Assembly (NCBI RefSeq): GCF_001434315.1
Contig: NZ_AZFE01000031.1
Location: 306,440 to 370,439 of the forward strand
Source of the DNA: Paucilactobacillus oligofermentans DSM 15707 = LMG 22743
Lineage (GTDB): Bacteria; Bacillota; Bacilli; Lactobacillales; Lactobacillaceae
Direction: 5' to 3'
DNA: 64,000 bases
Shown here: in pieces, positions 1 to 8,135 of the stretch
Position numbering within the stretch: the stretch's first letter is position 1
How the letters are laid out: the number at the start of each line of letters is the position of its first letter
The notes under the pieces: model-generated
What the model saw: only the letters and a program-made list of their open reading frames with translations
Told to the model about the DNA's origin: nothing
Databases searched by the model: none
Made by a program: the position numbers and the translations under genes

Positions 1-740
1 TCATTTTTGTGTAATTGTTTGACAGAACTAGCTTCACCAAAAAAGAATCCATTTTTAATTTTATTAATTCCACTAACAATATAAACTAACGGAAAACTTG
101 GAACATGATAAAGTTCTTTAGCTTGATAGGCAATTTCGGTTCGCGTATTATCATAACCGCAATCTTCGACAAATGCCTTAACCTGTGATGGTAGTTTTTC
201 TCCACTGGTCATCATCGTTGCCGCACCACCCATACTAACGCCAAACATGACAATTTGAGAATTTTGGCCATTAGTAGCAATAATTTTATTAATCCACTTC
301 ACATTATCCTTACGTTCTGGCCAGCCATATCCAATATATTGGCCGCCACTAGCTCCGTGGGCCCGTGCATCAGGTAGTAATACATTATAACCTAACTGAT
401 GAAATAAATAAGCATACGCTCCCATTGTTTCTTTACTACCCATAAATCCATGAGCAATGACTACGGTTTTATTAGATGGTTGTTGAGCTGCGATATAGTT
501 TGCCACTAGCTTCAAGCTTCCACTTGCCGATTTCATTGTCCATGTTTGCTTATCAACATCTAAATACCACTTTTTTTGTTTATACAATGGATCTGATTTT
601 TTCAAAGTTTTTGTATCACTTAAAAAGCTCTTGTGCGAAGGAATTACCGCCTCATGAAAAAAATATAACGAGGCCACAACAAATCCTGTGCATATCACCA
701 AAAATACTAATATAATTATGTATAAATACTTTTTATTCAA
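1..740 (-). CDS. Alpha/beta hydrolase, membrane-anchored (3' end cut by window edge)
   Basis: This reading frame is open from a TTG at 738-740 to the window edge (about 246 codons), so its C-terminus lies outside. The N-terminus has one hydrophobic segment (about residues 5-27), suggesting a membrane anchor with the hydrolase domain outside. The domain shows an oxyanion-type HGF (about 97-99), the PDARAHG segment (about 123-129) and a nucleophile elbow GVSMGG with Ser169. This resembles the YqkD-like hydrolases common in lactobacilli; the substrate is unknown. The frame has a stop immediately upstream of the TTG, which fixes the 5' limit. A GGGTGA lies just upstream as a weak ribosome binding site. 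The start is only 12 bp from the divergent hydrolase at 753. The catalytic Asp and His should lie in the missing or most distal part. Confidence 0.8.
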   Translation of the reverse strand, partial: MNKKYLYIIILVFLVICTGFVVASLYFFHEAVIPSHKSFLSDTKTLKKSDPLYKQKKWYLDVDKQTWTMKSASGSLKLVANYIAAQQPSNKTVVIAHGFMGSKETMGAYAYLFHQLGYNVLLPDARAHGASGGQYIGYGWPERKDNVKWINKIIATNGQNSQIVMFGVSMGGAATMMTSGEKLPSQVKAFVEDCGYDNTRTEIAYQAKELYHVPSFPLVYIVSGINKIKNGFFFGEASSVKQLHKN

Positions 741-752
741 AGGAGTTCACCC

Positions 753-1670
753 GTGTCTATCGAATTTAATTTTCCATCAAGTGATGGTCAGACGAAAATT
801 TATGCTAAAAAATGGAGTCCAACATCTAAGCCAGTTGGGATTATTCAAATCATCCATGGTATGGCTGAGCATATTAACCGCTATAATGAGTTCGCTGAGT
901 ACCTCACCAGTCAAGGATGGATTGTCATTGGCGACGATCATATTGGCCATGGTAAAACTGCTAATCATTCACAACTTGGTTACTTTGGTAATCAACATCC
1001 GGTTCAAAATCTTCAACAAGATGAAATTACCTTAATGCACTTAACTAAAAATGATAATCCTAGTTTACCATATGTTATGCTTGGACACAGTATGGGGGCA
1101 ATGCTTTTACAATCTATTTTAAAAAATATTTCTTATGAAATTGATGGTGCCATTATCATTGGTAGCAGCGCAACTCACCCTGAATTAACACCAGCATGGC
1201 CAATAATTGAAACTTTAAATCGAGTTAGTCCAACTAAAACAGGACATTTTCTTGATCAACTTTCTTTTGGATCGTTTTCCAAGACCTTCAATAAACATGT
1301 TAAATTTTCATGGTTAACCAGCGATTCAACTATTTTAAAGCAATATGAAGATGACCCTAAATCAGGATTTATCTTTACTAACAATGGCTTTTTCACTTTA
1401 ATGTCTCTAACAAAAATCGCCACAAATAAACATTGGGTTGATAATGTTCGTCGCGGATGCCCCATCCTCATTACTAGTGGGTCAAAAGATCCCGTTGGTA
1501 AATTTGGAATCGGCCCCGCATATCATTTTAACTTACTCATCAACGCCAAATTCAAACAAGTTACGCTTAAAATATTTGAAAATGCACGTCATGAAATTCT
1601 GAACGAAACCAATCGACCAGACGTATATCGTTATCTCAATCAATGGCTGACAAACAATCTATTCAAATAG
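753..1670 (+). CDS. Alpha/beta hydrolase, lysophospholipase/monoacylglycerol lipase type
   Basis: This 305-aa soluble protein belongs to the serine aminopeptidase S33 / Hydrolase_4 group that includes PldB-like lysophospholipases. The sequence shows HGMAEH (about 35-40), the nucleophile elbow GHSMG with Ser113, a candidate acid Asp246 (GSKDPVG) and a candidate base His280 (ARHE), so the full triad is present. No signal peptide or membrane segment is seen, so it should act in the cytoplasm on esters such as lysophospholipids or monoacylglycerols; this substrate is inferred from family only. The start is GTG, supported by AAAGGAG at 739-745 spaced seven bases upstream. A possible -10 (tataat, 711-716) lies inside the divergent hydrolase gene. 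Confidence 0.85.
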   Translation: MSIEFNFPSSDGQTKIYAKKWSPTSKPVGIIQIIHGMAEHINRYNEFAEYLTSQGWIVIGDDHIGHGKTANHSQLGYFGNQHPVQNLQQDEITLMHLTKNDNPSLPYVMLGHSMGAMLLQSILKNISYEIDGAIIIGSSATHPELTPAWPIIETLNRVSPTKTGHFLDQLSFGSFSKTFNKHVKFSWLTSDSTILKQYEDDPKSGFIFTNNGFFTLMSLTKIATNKHWVDNVRRGCPILITSGSKDPVGKFGIGPAYHFNLLINAKFKQVTLKIFENARHEILNETNRPDVYRYLNQWLTNNLFK

Positions 1671-1713
1671 TGGTAAAATAGTCACAAGATAACTAATTAA
1701 GGATGTGAATTTT

Positions 1714-2133
1714 ATGTTCCCTGAACGATTACGGGCACTTCGACGAGGACAAAATATTACGCTTAAAGAACTAGCGACTTCACTCAATCAACATTTAGCC
1801 GATGGTGAGAGTAAAAACTCTCCCTCACAAATCGGAAATTGGGAACGTGGCATTCGAACCCCTTCATATATTGAAGCCCGAAAACTAGCTGAATTCTTTG
1901 ATGTAAGCTTAGATTATTTAACTGGAAAAACCGATCAAAATGACACTGACTTAGGTCGCTTATTTGTTTCCGGAAAAGATCTTTCATTTAACCATACACC
2001 CTTAACTAGCGAAGACCGATATGAAATTTTCCAACTAATTGATGGCTATGTCCATGGTCGTCAAAACCGCCGTGATACCGAACGTTTTTATAATACTAAT
2101 TCCTCACAAGAAGAATTAGATTTAGATTTATAG
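1714..2133 (+). CDS. XRE-family (HTH_3) transcriptional regulator
   Basis: This 139-aa protein has an N-terminal Cro/CI-type helix-turn-helix (about residues 4-70): a helix LKELATSL, an unusually long polar loop (about 24-34), and a recognition segment SQIGNWERG followed by the typical YLTGKT end. The rest (about 75-139) is acidic and of unknown function. ATG at 1714 is chosen because AAGGATGTGA (1699-1708) sits five bases ahead of it; an in-frame GTG at 1705 lies within that site. It is followed after 14 bp by the methyltransferase-like gene and probably shares its transcript. Target genes are unknown; autoregulation is usual for this family but no operator was recognised. Confidence 0.85.
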   Translation: MFPERLRALRRGQNITLKELATSLNQHLADGESKNSPSQIGNWERGIRTPSYIEARKLAEFFDVSLDYLTGKTDQNDTDLGRLFVSGKDLSFNHTPLTSEDRYEIFQLIDGYVHGRQNRRDTERFYNTNSSQEELDLDL

Positions 2134-2147
2134 ATAGGAATTATTTC

Positions 2148-3002
2148 ATGAATCCAAAACAGCTAAAGAAATTAAAGAAACAACATCGTGACCGTCAAGA
2201 ATCAAAGCCTGCTGATTACATTATTGAACTAAGTAACTATGCAACTTTATTTGCTGATTACCCGGTCATTAAATTTTTAATTAATAATGTTTTAGAAAGT
2301 GATCGTCTCCTAAAAAATGGCTTGTTACCTCAACCATTACCACCATTACTACTACCCGATACAATTCAAGACCAAATTTATCAAAAAATAGCTGATGATT
2401 ATCCAGCTGGTGACGTAATTGGCGACAACCTCTGGGATCAACTTTCTGAGGTCTTACCTAAATTAGACACCTTGCTAAGAAACTATCGTGACTATCTTGA
2501 ATCAACCTATGGAATGTGGGCTTATATCAATGCCCCCTTCATTAAAAGTTTGGCCTCATTTACCTGTAATGGTGCCGTTTTAGAACTGATGGCTGGTCGT
2601 GGCTTTATTTCAAAAGGACTTCGCAATTTAAATCCTAATCAGCAAATTTTTACAACTGACAATCTTGATTGGCAAGCTAAGGTTAAAACTATCCTACCTG
2701 CTGTTACCTCAGTTGAAAATTTAGATGCTTTGGAATCAGTTAAAAAATATGGTAATTTAGTTCAATATATTGTCTTATCTTGGGCGCCAGATACCCAACA
2801 AACTGATTGGGATATTTTACAACTTATCCGAAAAGAATACCCTAATATCCAACTAATTGTGATTGGTGAGAAGGATGGTGCAACTAATTCAACAGCCTTT
2901 TGGCAGCAGGCCGAATTGATTGATTCTGATGATCGCAATCAACTCAATACTAATTATCATAGTTTTGATCTCATTGATGAACAGGTATATTTAGTTAAAT
3001 AA
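2148..3002 (+). CDS. Class I SAM-methyltransferase-like protein
   Basis: This 284-aa soluble protein has a basic N-terminus (about 1-20), a helical region to about 135, and then a Rossmann-like segment. VLELMAGRGF (about 144-153) fits motif I of class I methyltransferases, and an acidic residue ending the next strand (TTDN, about 169-172) fits motif II. A VLSWAPD segment follows at the place where the catalytic motif IV is expected, but no NPPY-type motif is present, so a DNA amino-methyltransferase is unlikely. No substrate can be named. It follows the XRE gene closely and ends at a strong terminator. It could also be a non-catalytic SAM-binding protein. Confidence 0.6.
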   Translation: MNPKQLKKLKKQHRDRQESKPADYIIELSNYATLFADYPVIKFLINNVLESDRLLKNGLLPQPLPPLLLPDTIQDQIYQKIADDYPAGDVIGDNLWDQLSEVLPKLDTLLRNYRDYLESTYGMWAYINAPFIKSLASFTCNGAVLELMAGRGFISKGLRNLNPNQQIFTTDNLDWQAKVKTILPAVTSVENLDALESVKKYGNLVQYIVLSWAPDTQQTDWDILQLIRKEYPNIQLIVIGEKDGATNSTAFWQQAELIDSDDRNQLNTNYHSFDLIDEQVYLVK

Positions 3003-3047
3003 AAAAGAGACATACTGACAAACAAAGTTTGTTAGTATGTCTCTTTT
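3003..3047. terminator. Bidirectional intrinsic terminator
   Basis: A 21-bp stem (3003-3023 with 3027-3047, one wobble) closes on a 3-nt loop and is flanked by A and T runs on both sides. It serves the methyltransferase-like gene on the plus strand and the structured RNA on the minus strand. Confidence 0.9.
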
Positions 3048-3208
3048 AATGTATTGATAACCGAAGTTATCTCAGGCAATACTTGATTCCACAATCTCCT
3101 ACCGCCGAACACCCTGAATACGTCAGGAATATGTGTCCCATGTGAATGTCATTAAATCGCTTGCGCGAAACAATCAAAAGATTGCCTGACCATTCGACTC
3201 ATCGCATA
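3003..3208 (-). ncRNA. ssrS: Free-standing structured RNA, probable 6S RNA
   Basis: About 205 nt lie between a clear promoter (3215-3242) and a strong terminator, with no reading frame. On the minus strand the ends pair as a long interrupted hairpin: CAGGCAAT (3188-3181) with ATTGCCTG (3080-3073), then TTGATT with AATCAA (3172-3177 / 3083-3088). The middle is an open region with a small UCGC-GCAA-GCGA hairpin (3157-3168) on the 5' side, and an apical hairpin where CCUGA pairs with UCAGG and GGACAC with GUGUUC. A long irregular rod with a central bubble and a size near 200 nt is the hallmark of 6S RNA, which binds sigma-A RNA polymerase. The identity is inferred from architecture, not from a sequence match. 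Confidence 0.55.
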
Positions 3209-3214
3209 ACAATA

Positions 3215-3242
3215 AGTATAACAGGTTTTAACTACAATTCAA
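3215..3242 (-). promoter_or_regulatory. Promoter of the 6S-like RNA
   Basis: On the minus strand TTGAAT (3237-3242) and TATACT (3215-3220) are 16 bp apart, with a TGn extended -10. Transcription should begin near 3208. Confidence 0.7.
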
Positions 3243-3262
3243 GTTTCATTTAACTAAGAATA

Positions 3263-3736
3263 TTATTCTTCAGTATCTTTATTTTGACGAATTTCTACAA
3301 TTGCTGCTAATTGATCATTCACCCAATTACTAGCACTGTGAGAAACGCCTTCAATATCATCTTGTACGGCCATTACCGAAGCAACCTTATCAATTCGTAA
3401 CCCAGATTTATTCATATCTGGTGTCTCAGCAATCAGATAAACATTCATTTCCGCTTCATCTTCAACATTTAAAATTTTAGATATTGTTTTTGTATCTTCC
3501 AACGGCAAATTAATTACACTAGTTTCGATGCGAATACTGACTTTTTCACCTTCTGACATATCAACCACCCAGTTATACTGGGCAATTTCATTGTTACTAG
3601 TGGTCTTGGCAATAAAATCCAATCCCATTTTCACTGTATCAACTTGTTGCATCGTTGCAAGATCAGTTTTCACTACTTTAGCAGTGATTTTTTCATCTAA
3701 AACATCGTCCATAAATTGTTGTATTTTAATTTGCAT
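3263..3736 (-). CDS. Conserved-looking hypothetical protein, acidic, soluble
   Basis: This 157-aa protein has no signal peptide and no membrane segment. It is rich in Asp, Glu, Val and Ile in a strand-like alternation (for example VSIRIETSVINLP and MNVYLIAETPD), suggesting a mainly beta fold, with an acidic C-terminus (QNKDTEE). The family was not recognised. It begins three bases after the stop of the small membrane protein gene upstream, so the two are almost certainly co-transcribed. The pair lies between lplA and the 6S-like RNA. No catalytic motif is visible. Confidence 0.75.
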   Translation of the reverse strand: MQIKIQQFMDDVLDEKITAKVVKTDLATMQQVDTVKMGLDFIAKTTSNNEIAQYNWVVDMSEGEKVSIRIETSVINLPLEDTKTISKILNVEDEAEMNVYLIAETPDMNKSGLRIDKVASVMAVQDDIEGVSHSASNWVNDQLAAIVEIRQNKDTEE

Positions 3737-3739
3737 GGT

Positions 3740-4135
3740 TTACTTCCCTTTTAATTTTGGATTTACATAAGTAGCTCGTTGTTTACCGGCCGCAATGAAG
3801 CATAAAACATTCAATGCCAATCCAGCTAAGCTTAACACATCCATAATTATTTTGGTAAAGATACTCATATGACTGCTAGCAGTCATAATCATCACCCCAC
3901 CAAAGGTAAAGGAATACACAATCAACATAAAAATTGTTAGATATGCTGAAAATCGCATTTCTTTATAACTACAAATAATACAGATTAAATAAAAGGCTAA
4001 GATGATGCCAAAGTTAGGCATTACGTCAGCACTAAATATTTTGGTACCATTATATAAATCCATAATAATATTGACAATAAAATAGATTACTGTTGAAACT
4101 GATAGGTAAAGGAAAACAAATTTATGATATTTCAA
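3740..4135 (-). CDS. Small integral membrane protein of unknown function
   Basis: This 131-aa protein has four hydrophobic segments (about residues 5-25, 41-58, 65-85 and 92-115) and a basic tail (KQRATYVNPKLKGK), which by the positive-inside rule should face the cytoplasm. No family motif was recognised. The start ATG lies about seven bases after AATGGAG. It is the first gene of a two-gene unit with the acidic protein at 3263-3736; partnership between the two is inferred only from that spacing. Confidence 0.7.
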   Translation of the reverse strand: MKYHKFVFLYLSVSTVIYFIVNIIMDLYNGTKIFSADVMPNFGIILAFYLICIICSYKEMRFSAYLTIFMLIVYSFTFGGVMIMTASSHMSIFTKIIMDVLSLAGLALNVLCFIAAGKQRATYVNPKLKGK

Positions 4136-4189
4136 TTTAATCGCTCCATTTTTTTAAAGTAATTCTATTGTACATGATAATCATAAAAA

Positions 4190-4211
4190 AAGAACCTCAG
4201 TTGAGGCTCTT
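4190..4211 (-). terminator. Terminator of lplA
   Basis: A 10-bp stem (4190-4199 / 4202-4211), with a G-U pair on the minus strand, is followed by a U-run. It lies just after the lplA stop. Confidence 0.8.
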
Positions 4212-4217
4212 AAATCA

Positions 4218-5228
4218 TTAAACTAATAAATCAACCAGTTCTTCTTTTGATACACCAACAATATATTGTGCAGTATCGATGTTATCAATAATACCTTTAA
4301 TAACTGTTCGATCATACTTTTGTCCATTCAGTGCTTGTGCAAGAGCATCAACATCCCCTGGGCCAAAGAAATCACCATAGAACTTGATGTTCTCAATTTT
4401 TCCATCATCAACTTTAATACGAGCATCAACGGTTCCCATATCAAAATGCTGACGCTTTTTAACTGTAAATTCTGGTGAATTACCATATACTGAATCCCAG
4501 TTATCATAAGTATCTTTATAAATTTGATCAATTTTCACTTGTTCATCAGGTGTGATAACAACTTCTTGATCTTTAATTTCAGCTAAATCATCAACATTAA
4601 ATAACTTTTTCAAGAGGGTATCTCTAAATTCAGGAACTGTAATATCTTGATATTCTGGAGCCAAGAATGGCTTCAAATTAGTTACTCGAGAACGAACTGA
4701 TTTAATTCCCTTTGACTTAATTTTATCTTCGGGTACATTCAATGCTTTGCCAACAACATCTAAATCAACGTCCAACATCAAAGTTCCATGAGAGAAGGTC
4801 TTGCCGTTACGAGTATACATTGCATTACCAGAGAACTTACGACCATCAACCAAGATGTCATTCCGCCCACTTACTTCGGCCGTAGTTGCTCCCATTTCAT
4901 GTAAGGCATCAACAATCGGTTTAGTAAATGATTTAAAGTCACCAAAATCTTCACTATTACTATCAACTACGAAACTAAAACATAGATTACCTAAATCTTG
5001 ATAAACTGCTCCACCACCAGAAAGACGGCGGGTTACGCGAATATTATGATCATCAACGTATTTTTGATTAATTTCTTCTAGCGTATTTTGATTCCGACCA
5101 ACGATGATACATGGTTCTTCATAATAAAATAATAGTAATGGCTCACCAAAATCTTTATTGTTCATTAGATATTGTTCAGTCGCCAAGTTTTCACCAATAT
5201 TATGTGATTTCATTGCAATATAACGCAT
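4218..5228 (-). CDS. lplA: Lipoate-protein ligase A
   Basis: This 336-aa cytoplasmic enzyme activates free lipoate with ATP and transfers it to the lysine of lipoyl domains (E2 subunits, GcvH-type proteins). The N-terminal catalytic domain shows RRLSGGGAVYQDLGN (about 67-81), the lipoyl-AMP binding signature, and a GRKFSGNA segment with Lys131, matching the catalytic lysine of E. coli LplA. A C-terminal accessory domain (about 250-336) is present, so the protein is full length. It stands as a single gene between its own terminator and a divergent uspA. Lactobacilli generally scavenge lipoate, which fits. Confidence 0.92.
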   Translation of the reverse strand: MRYIAMKSHNIGENLATEQYLMNNKDFGEPLLLFYYEEPCIIVGRNQNTLEEINQKYVDDHNIRVTRRLSGGGAVYQDLGNLCFSFVVDSNSEDFGDFKSFTKPIVDALHEMGATTAEVSGRNDILVDGRKFSGNAMYTRNGKTFSHGTLMLDVDLDVVGKALNVPEDKIKSKGIKSVRSRVTNLKPFLAPEYQDITVPEFRDTLLKKLFNVDDLAEIKDQEVVITPDEQVKIDQIYKDTYDNWDSVYGNSPEFTVKKRQHFDMGTVDARIKVDDGKIENIKFYGDFFGPGDVDALAQALNGQKYDRTVIKGIIDNIDTAQYIVGVSKEELVDLLV

Positions 5229-5391
5229 ATCCCTACCTCTTCTTCTCTAAAGTTTAATTTCTTAACGCTTTGAGTTTACCACCTGATGAAACCGATTACA
5301 ACATTGTAGCTAAAGTTGTTGTTAAAAGACACTTTAATTATCCTTTAAATGCAAAAATGACCATTAAATTAGATATTTTTTAGCGAAAGGG

Positions 5392-5420
5392 CTTACACTT
5401 TCCTAATAGAATAGTATAAT
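5392..5420 (+). promoter_or_regulatory. Promoter of the universal stress protein gene
   Basis: A consensus -10 tataat (5415-5420) has a -35-like cttaca (5392-5397) at 17 bp. A GAAAGAGGG ribosome binding site follows before the ATG at 5454. Confidence 0.65.
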
Positions 5421-5453
5421 AAAATTAAACATAACTGAAAGAGGGTTTCCAAC

Positions 5454-5900
5454 ATGACACAACAATATAAAAAAATTCTCGTACCAGTTGATGGTTCTAA
5501 AGCAACACCTCAACTTATTGAACGGGCAATTCAAATTGCTAAAGAAAATGGTTCACATCTAGATATTTTAAACGTCGTTGAGATTAATCAATTCAGCGAT
5601 AGTTATGGTGGAGCAATTAGTGGTGATGTCGTTTATAGTTTGGTTGAAGACATTGAAGCCAGACTAGCTAGTTTGAAGAAACAAGCTTCCGAATCTGGAC
5701 TAACCGATGTTAGCATTCACGTTCGGTTTGGTAATCCTAAACCAGTTATTGCTCGTGAATTTCCTGAAGATCATGGTACTGACTTAACCATTATTGGAAC
5801 GACTGGGATGTCAGCCGTTGAACGATTCATGGTTGGTTCTGTAACCACTTACGTTAACCGCATTTCTAAAAATGATGTTCTCGTAGTTAAAATTAAATAA
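5454..5900 (+). CDS. Universal stress protein, UspA family, ATP-binding type
   Basis: This 148-aa cytoplasmic protein starts with the YKKILVPVDGS strand typical of Usp proteins. It keeps the nucleotide-binding pattern G-2x-G-9x-G-S (GTTG, nine residues, GS; about 122-137), so it should bind ATP, unlike the UspA/C/D type that lacks the motif. It is monocistronic, with its own strong promoter and a bidirectional terminator. Expression in stress or stationary phase is a family property and is not seen here. In some lactobacilli Usp genes lie near 6S RNA; I recall this only weakly. Confidence 0.9.
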   Translation: MTQQYKKILVPVDGSKATPQLIERAIQIAKENGSHLDILNVVEINQFSDSYGGAISGDVVYSLVEDIEARLASLKKQASESGLTDVSIHVRFGNPKPVIAREFPEDHGTDLTIIGTTGMSAVERFMVGSVTTYVNRISKNDVLVVKIK

Positions 5901-5905
5901 TTCAA

Positions 5906-5947
5906 AAAATAGAGCTAACTAAATTTTATTTTAGTTAGCTCTATTTT
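5906..5947. terminator. Bidirectional terminator between uspA-like gene and exporter
   Basis: A perfect 18-bp stem (5906-5923 / 5930-5947) with a 6-nt loop has A- and T-rich flanks and separates convergent genes. Confidence 0.9.
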
Positions 5948-5965
5948 TGTCTTATGTGATTAATG

Positions 5966-7504
5966 TTAACTATTTTTCTTCAGTAATATGCCTGATAAAA
6001 TAGCTCCTGCAAAGACAACTCCAGCTGAAACTAAGGTGGCAGCAGTCATTCCGTTATCATATGCATGTAGTACAACTTGTTGCAAATCATGCGCAAATGG
6101 AGCTAAGTTCATTTTATCGCTAAAGGCAATCGCATGACCCGAAAATGGTCCCGCCTCAATTAAGGCATCTTTAATTTTATCGGCTACATCAGTCGAAGCT
6201 GAAATCGAATGAATATGACCATTTAAATACTTTTCATATTGGGCGCTTTGAACTAATCCCAAACTAACCACTCCAATAGTAGTTCCAAATTGACGAAAGA
6301 CATTTAGTAATCCTGAAGCCATTCCCATTTCTTCCATGGCAACACCTTCCATTCCAACCGTGTTAAGGAGCGGATTAACCATCCCATTGGTAATTCCCAT
6401 TAAGACCATTCCGGGCCATAACTCAACGAATGAAACTTTCGTAGTCATTGCATTAGCTAACATCAAAAATCCGATACCACCAATGAACAAGCTACCACTA
6501 ATTAAGCGTTTCTTTGAAAATCTCGAACCTAGGATTCCAGTTAGTGGTCCAAGAATCAATGACCAGACACTAATTACTAATTGACGAACCCCTGTATCAA
6601 AAGCAGAATAACCAATATAGTTTTGCATTAAAGCGGTTAAATAAGCATTATATGAATAAATCCCCCATCCTAATGCCAATGCGACAATCACGGCACCCAC
6701 AAAATGACGGTTCTTAAACATTTTCAAATTCATCATGGGATTTTTAATTTTACTTTCAACCCAAATTAAAAGCGCCAATAAAATAATGGCGGCAATCAAC
6801 CAACCAGCTACTCGAATATCAAGCCACTTCCAAGCGTAATGGCCTTCTTTTTGAATTAAGCCATAAATTCCGGTAAATAATGCAGCGGCTGATAAAATCA
6901 TTCCCGCAAAATCAATTTTTTGATTGGCACCAAAACTAGGTGTTTCTTTAATAAAGACCAATGATAAAACTATGGAAATAATTCCGACTGGTACATTAAT
7001 AAAGAAAATTGATTCCCAGCCAAATTGTGCAACTAGGTAGCCACCAATCAATGGTCCTGATGCAGATGATAACCCAATCACAGAGCCCAAAATACCTAAT
7101 GCAGTTCCACGTTGCTTACCCGAAAAATTAGAGGCCACTAATGCCATTGATAGTGACATCATTCCTGCACCACCAATTGCTTGAATCCCACGACCAATGT
7201 TTAACATGGTTAATGATGTCGACATTCCATTCATAATTGATGCCAAAGTAAAAATTACCATTGAAACAACAAAAATTTTCTTACGACCAAACATATCACC
7301 AAGTTTTGACATGATCAATAAAGTCACCGCAAATACCAAAGTATATGCATTCAAAACCCATTGTAAATTTGTAAATGTTTCGTTTAAATCTATTGCCATT
7401 GTTGGTAGAGCCACGTTGACAACTGTTACATCTAACAGTCCCATAAATACGCCCATTGCCATTGCGAATAAAGCAATCCATTGACCCAGTGTTGTTTTTT
7501 TCAT
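5966..7504 (-). CDS. MFS multidrug exporter, DHA2 (EmrB/QacA) family
   Basis: This protein of about 512 aa has 14 predicted membrane segments, as in the DHA2 drug:H+ antiporters. TM1 carries the family signature LLDVTVVNVALP, the loop between TM2 and TM3 has KLGDMFGRKK, and TM5 has the antiporter motif with GPLIGGYL. It should export amphiphilic compounds using the proton gradient; the substrate is unknown. ATG at 7504 is chosen because GGTGA lies five bases upstream and the codon follows the PadR stop by one base; TTG and GTG alternatives lie four and three codons upstream. It forms one operon with the PadR regulator and is therefore probably inducible by its substrate. Confidence 0.9.
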   Translation of the reverse strand: MKKTTLGQWIALFAMAMGVFMGLLDVTVVNVALPTMAIDLNETFTNLQWVLNAYTLVFAVTLLIMSKLGDMFGRKKIFVVSMVIFTLASIMNGMSTSLTMLNIGRGIQAIGGAGMMSLSMALVASNFSGKQRGTALGILGSVIGLSSASGPLIGGYLVAQFGWESIFFINVPVGIISIVLSLVFIKETPSFGANQKIDFAGMILSAAALFTGIYGLIQKEGHYAWKWLDIRVAGWLIAAIILLALLIWVESKIKNPMMNLKMFKNRHFVGAVIVALALGWGIYSYNAYLTALMQNYIGYSAFDTGVRQLVISVWSLILGPLTGILGSRFSKKRLISGSLFIGGIGFLMLANAMTTKVSFVELWPGMVLMGITNGMVNPLLNTVGMEGVAMEEMGMASGLLNVFRQFGTTIGVVSLGLVQSAQYEKYLNGHIHSISASTDVADKIKDALIEAGPFSGHAIAFSDKMNLAPFAHDLQQVVLHAYDNGMTAATLVSAGVVFAGAILSGILLKKNS

Positions 7505-7505
7505 A

Positions 7506-8057
7506 TTATTCACCAATACTCTCTTCTATTTCGTTAATTTCTGAACGTAACCAATCAAGGGTGGTTTCCGTTAACTTAATTGCTAATTCAATATTCTTAA
7601 TACTCCACTTCAAAAAATCCTTTTTGGTATCTTCTATCGATAACAAACCAGTCAAATGATCTTCAACTTCCCGATAAGCCTTCATATCATTATCAACATC
7701 ATGATAATAGGCTTGTAAAATATCAATTTGTTCTGATAATGAAACGGCTGCTAATGCTCGCAATTTACAACGATAAATCGACTCACGTTTAGCGGTCATT
7801 TCAACTGGCTGTAGCATTAATTCTTGTAAATAATTAACTCCACCACTAGTAATGTGGGCCATTTTACCCGCATGTTCACTCTCTTCTTCGTCGTAAAGTT
7901 CAATATAGTTAAGTTCAGCCATTTTTTTTAAAACTGGATAAATTACACTATTTGAAATGGGACGACGTGGAATCATGGAATTCTGCAAAATACATCGTAA
8001 TTTATATCCCGACATATCACGTTGCACCAATGATCCTAAAATTAATAATTCGTACAT
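7506..8057 (-). CDS. PadR-family transcriptional repressor
   Basis: This 183-aa protein has the PadR winged helix at the N-terminus (about 1-80; LILGSLVQRDMSGYKL and the wing with KMAHITSGG) and a helical C-terminal dimerisation arm (about 90-183) of the Vir_act_alpha_C type. PadR proteins usually repress their own operon and an adjacent exporter and release DNA on binding a phenolic or drug ligand. ATG at 8057 is chosen because GGAGG sits six bases upstream; an earlier in-frame TTG overlaps that site. It is the first gene of the operon with the DHA2 exporter. A perfect palindrome overlaps the promoter (8084-8103). Confidence 0.88.
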   Translation of the reverse strand: MYELLILGSLVQRDMSGYKLRCILQNSMIPRRPISNSVIYPVLKKMAELNYIELYDEEESEHAGKMAHITSGGVNYLQELMLQPVEMTAKRESIYRCKLRALAAVSLSEQIDILQAYYHDVDNDMKAYREVEDHLTGLLSIEDTKKDFLKWSIKNIELAIKLTETTLDWLRSEINEIEESIGE

Positions 8058-8083
8058 AATAGCCTCCAAGCATACGTCAAACC

Positions 8084-8121
8084 GACCTATATAATTATAG
8101 GTCTTTTCGACTGGTTGTCAA
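8084..8121 (-). promoter_or_regulatory. Consensus promoter overlapped by PadR-type operator
   Basis: On the minus strand a perfect -35 TTGACA (8116-8121) and perfect -10 TATAAT (8094-8099) are 16 bp apart. A dyad GACCTATA-4-TATAGGTC (8084-8103) covers the -10 and its downstream edge. A second weaker dyad surrounds the -35. Repression by occlusion is the natural reading. Confidence 0.8.
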
Positions 8122-8135
8122 CTAGTAATTTCATC

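Noticed and set aside
1714..3002. Prophage or restriction-modification fragment
   Set aside because: An XRE regulator and a SAM-fold protein alone are not enough; no integrase, structural gene, endonuclease or attachment repeat is present.
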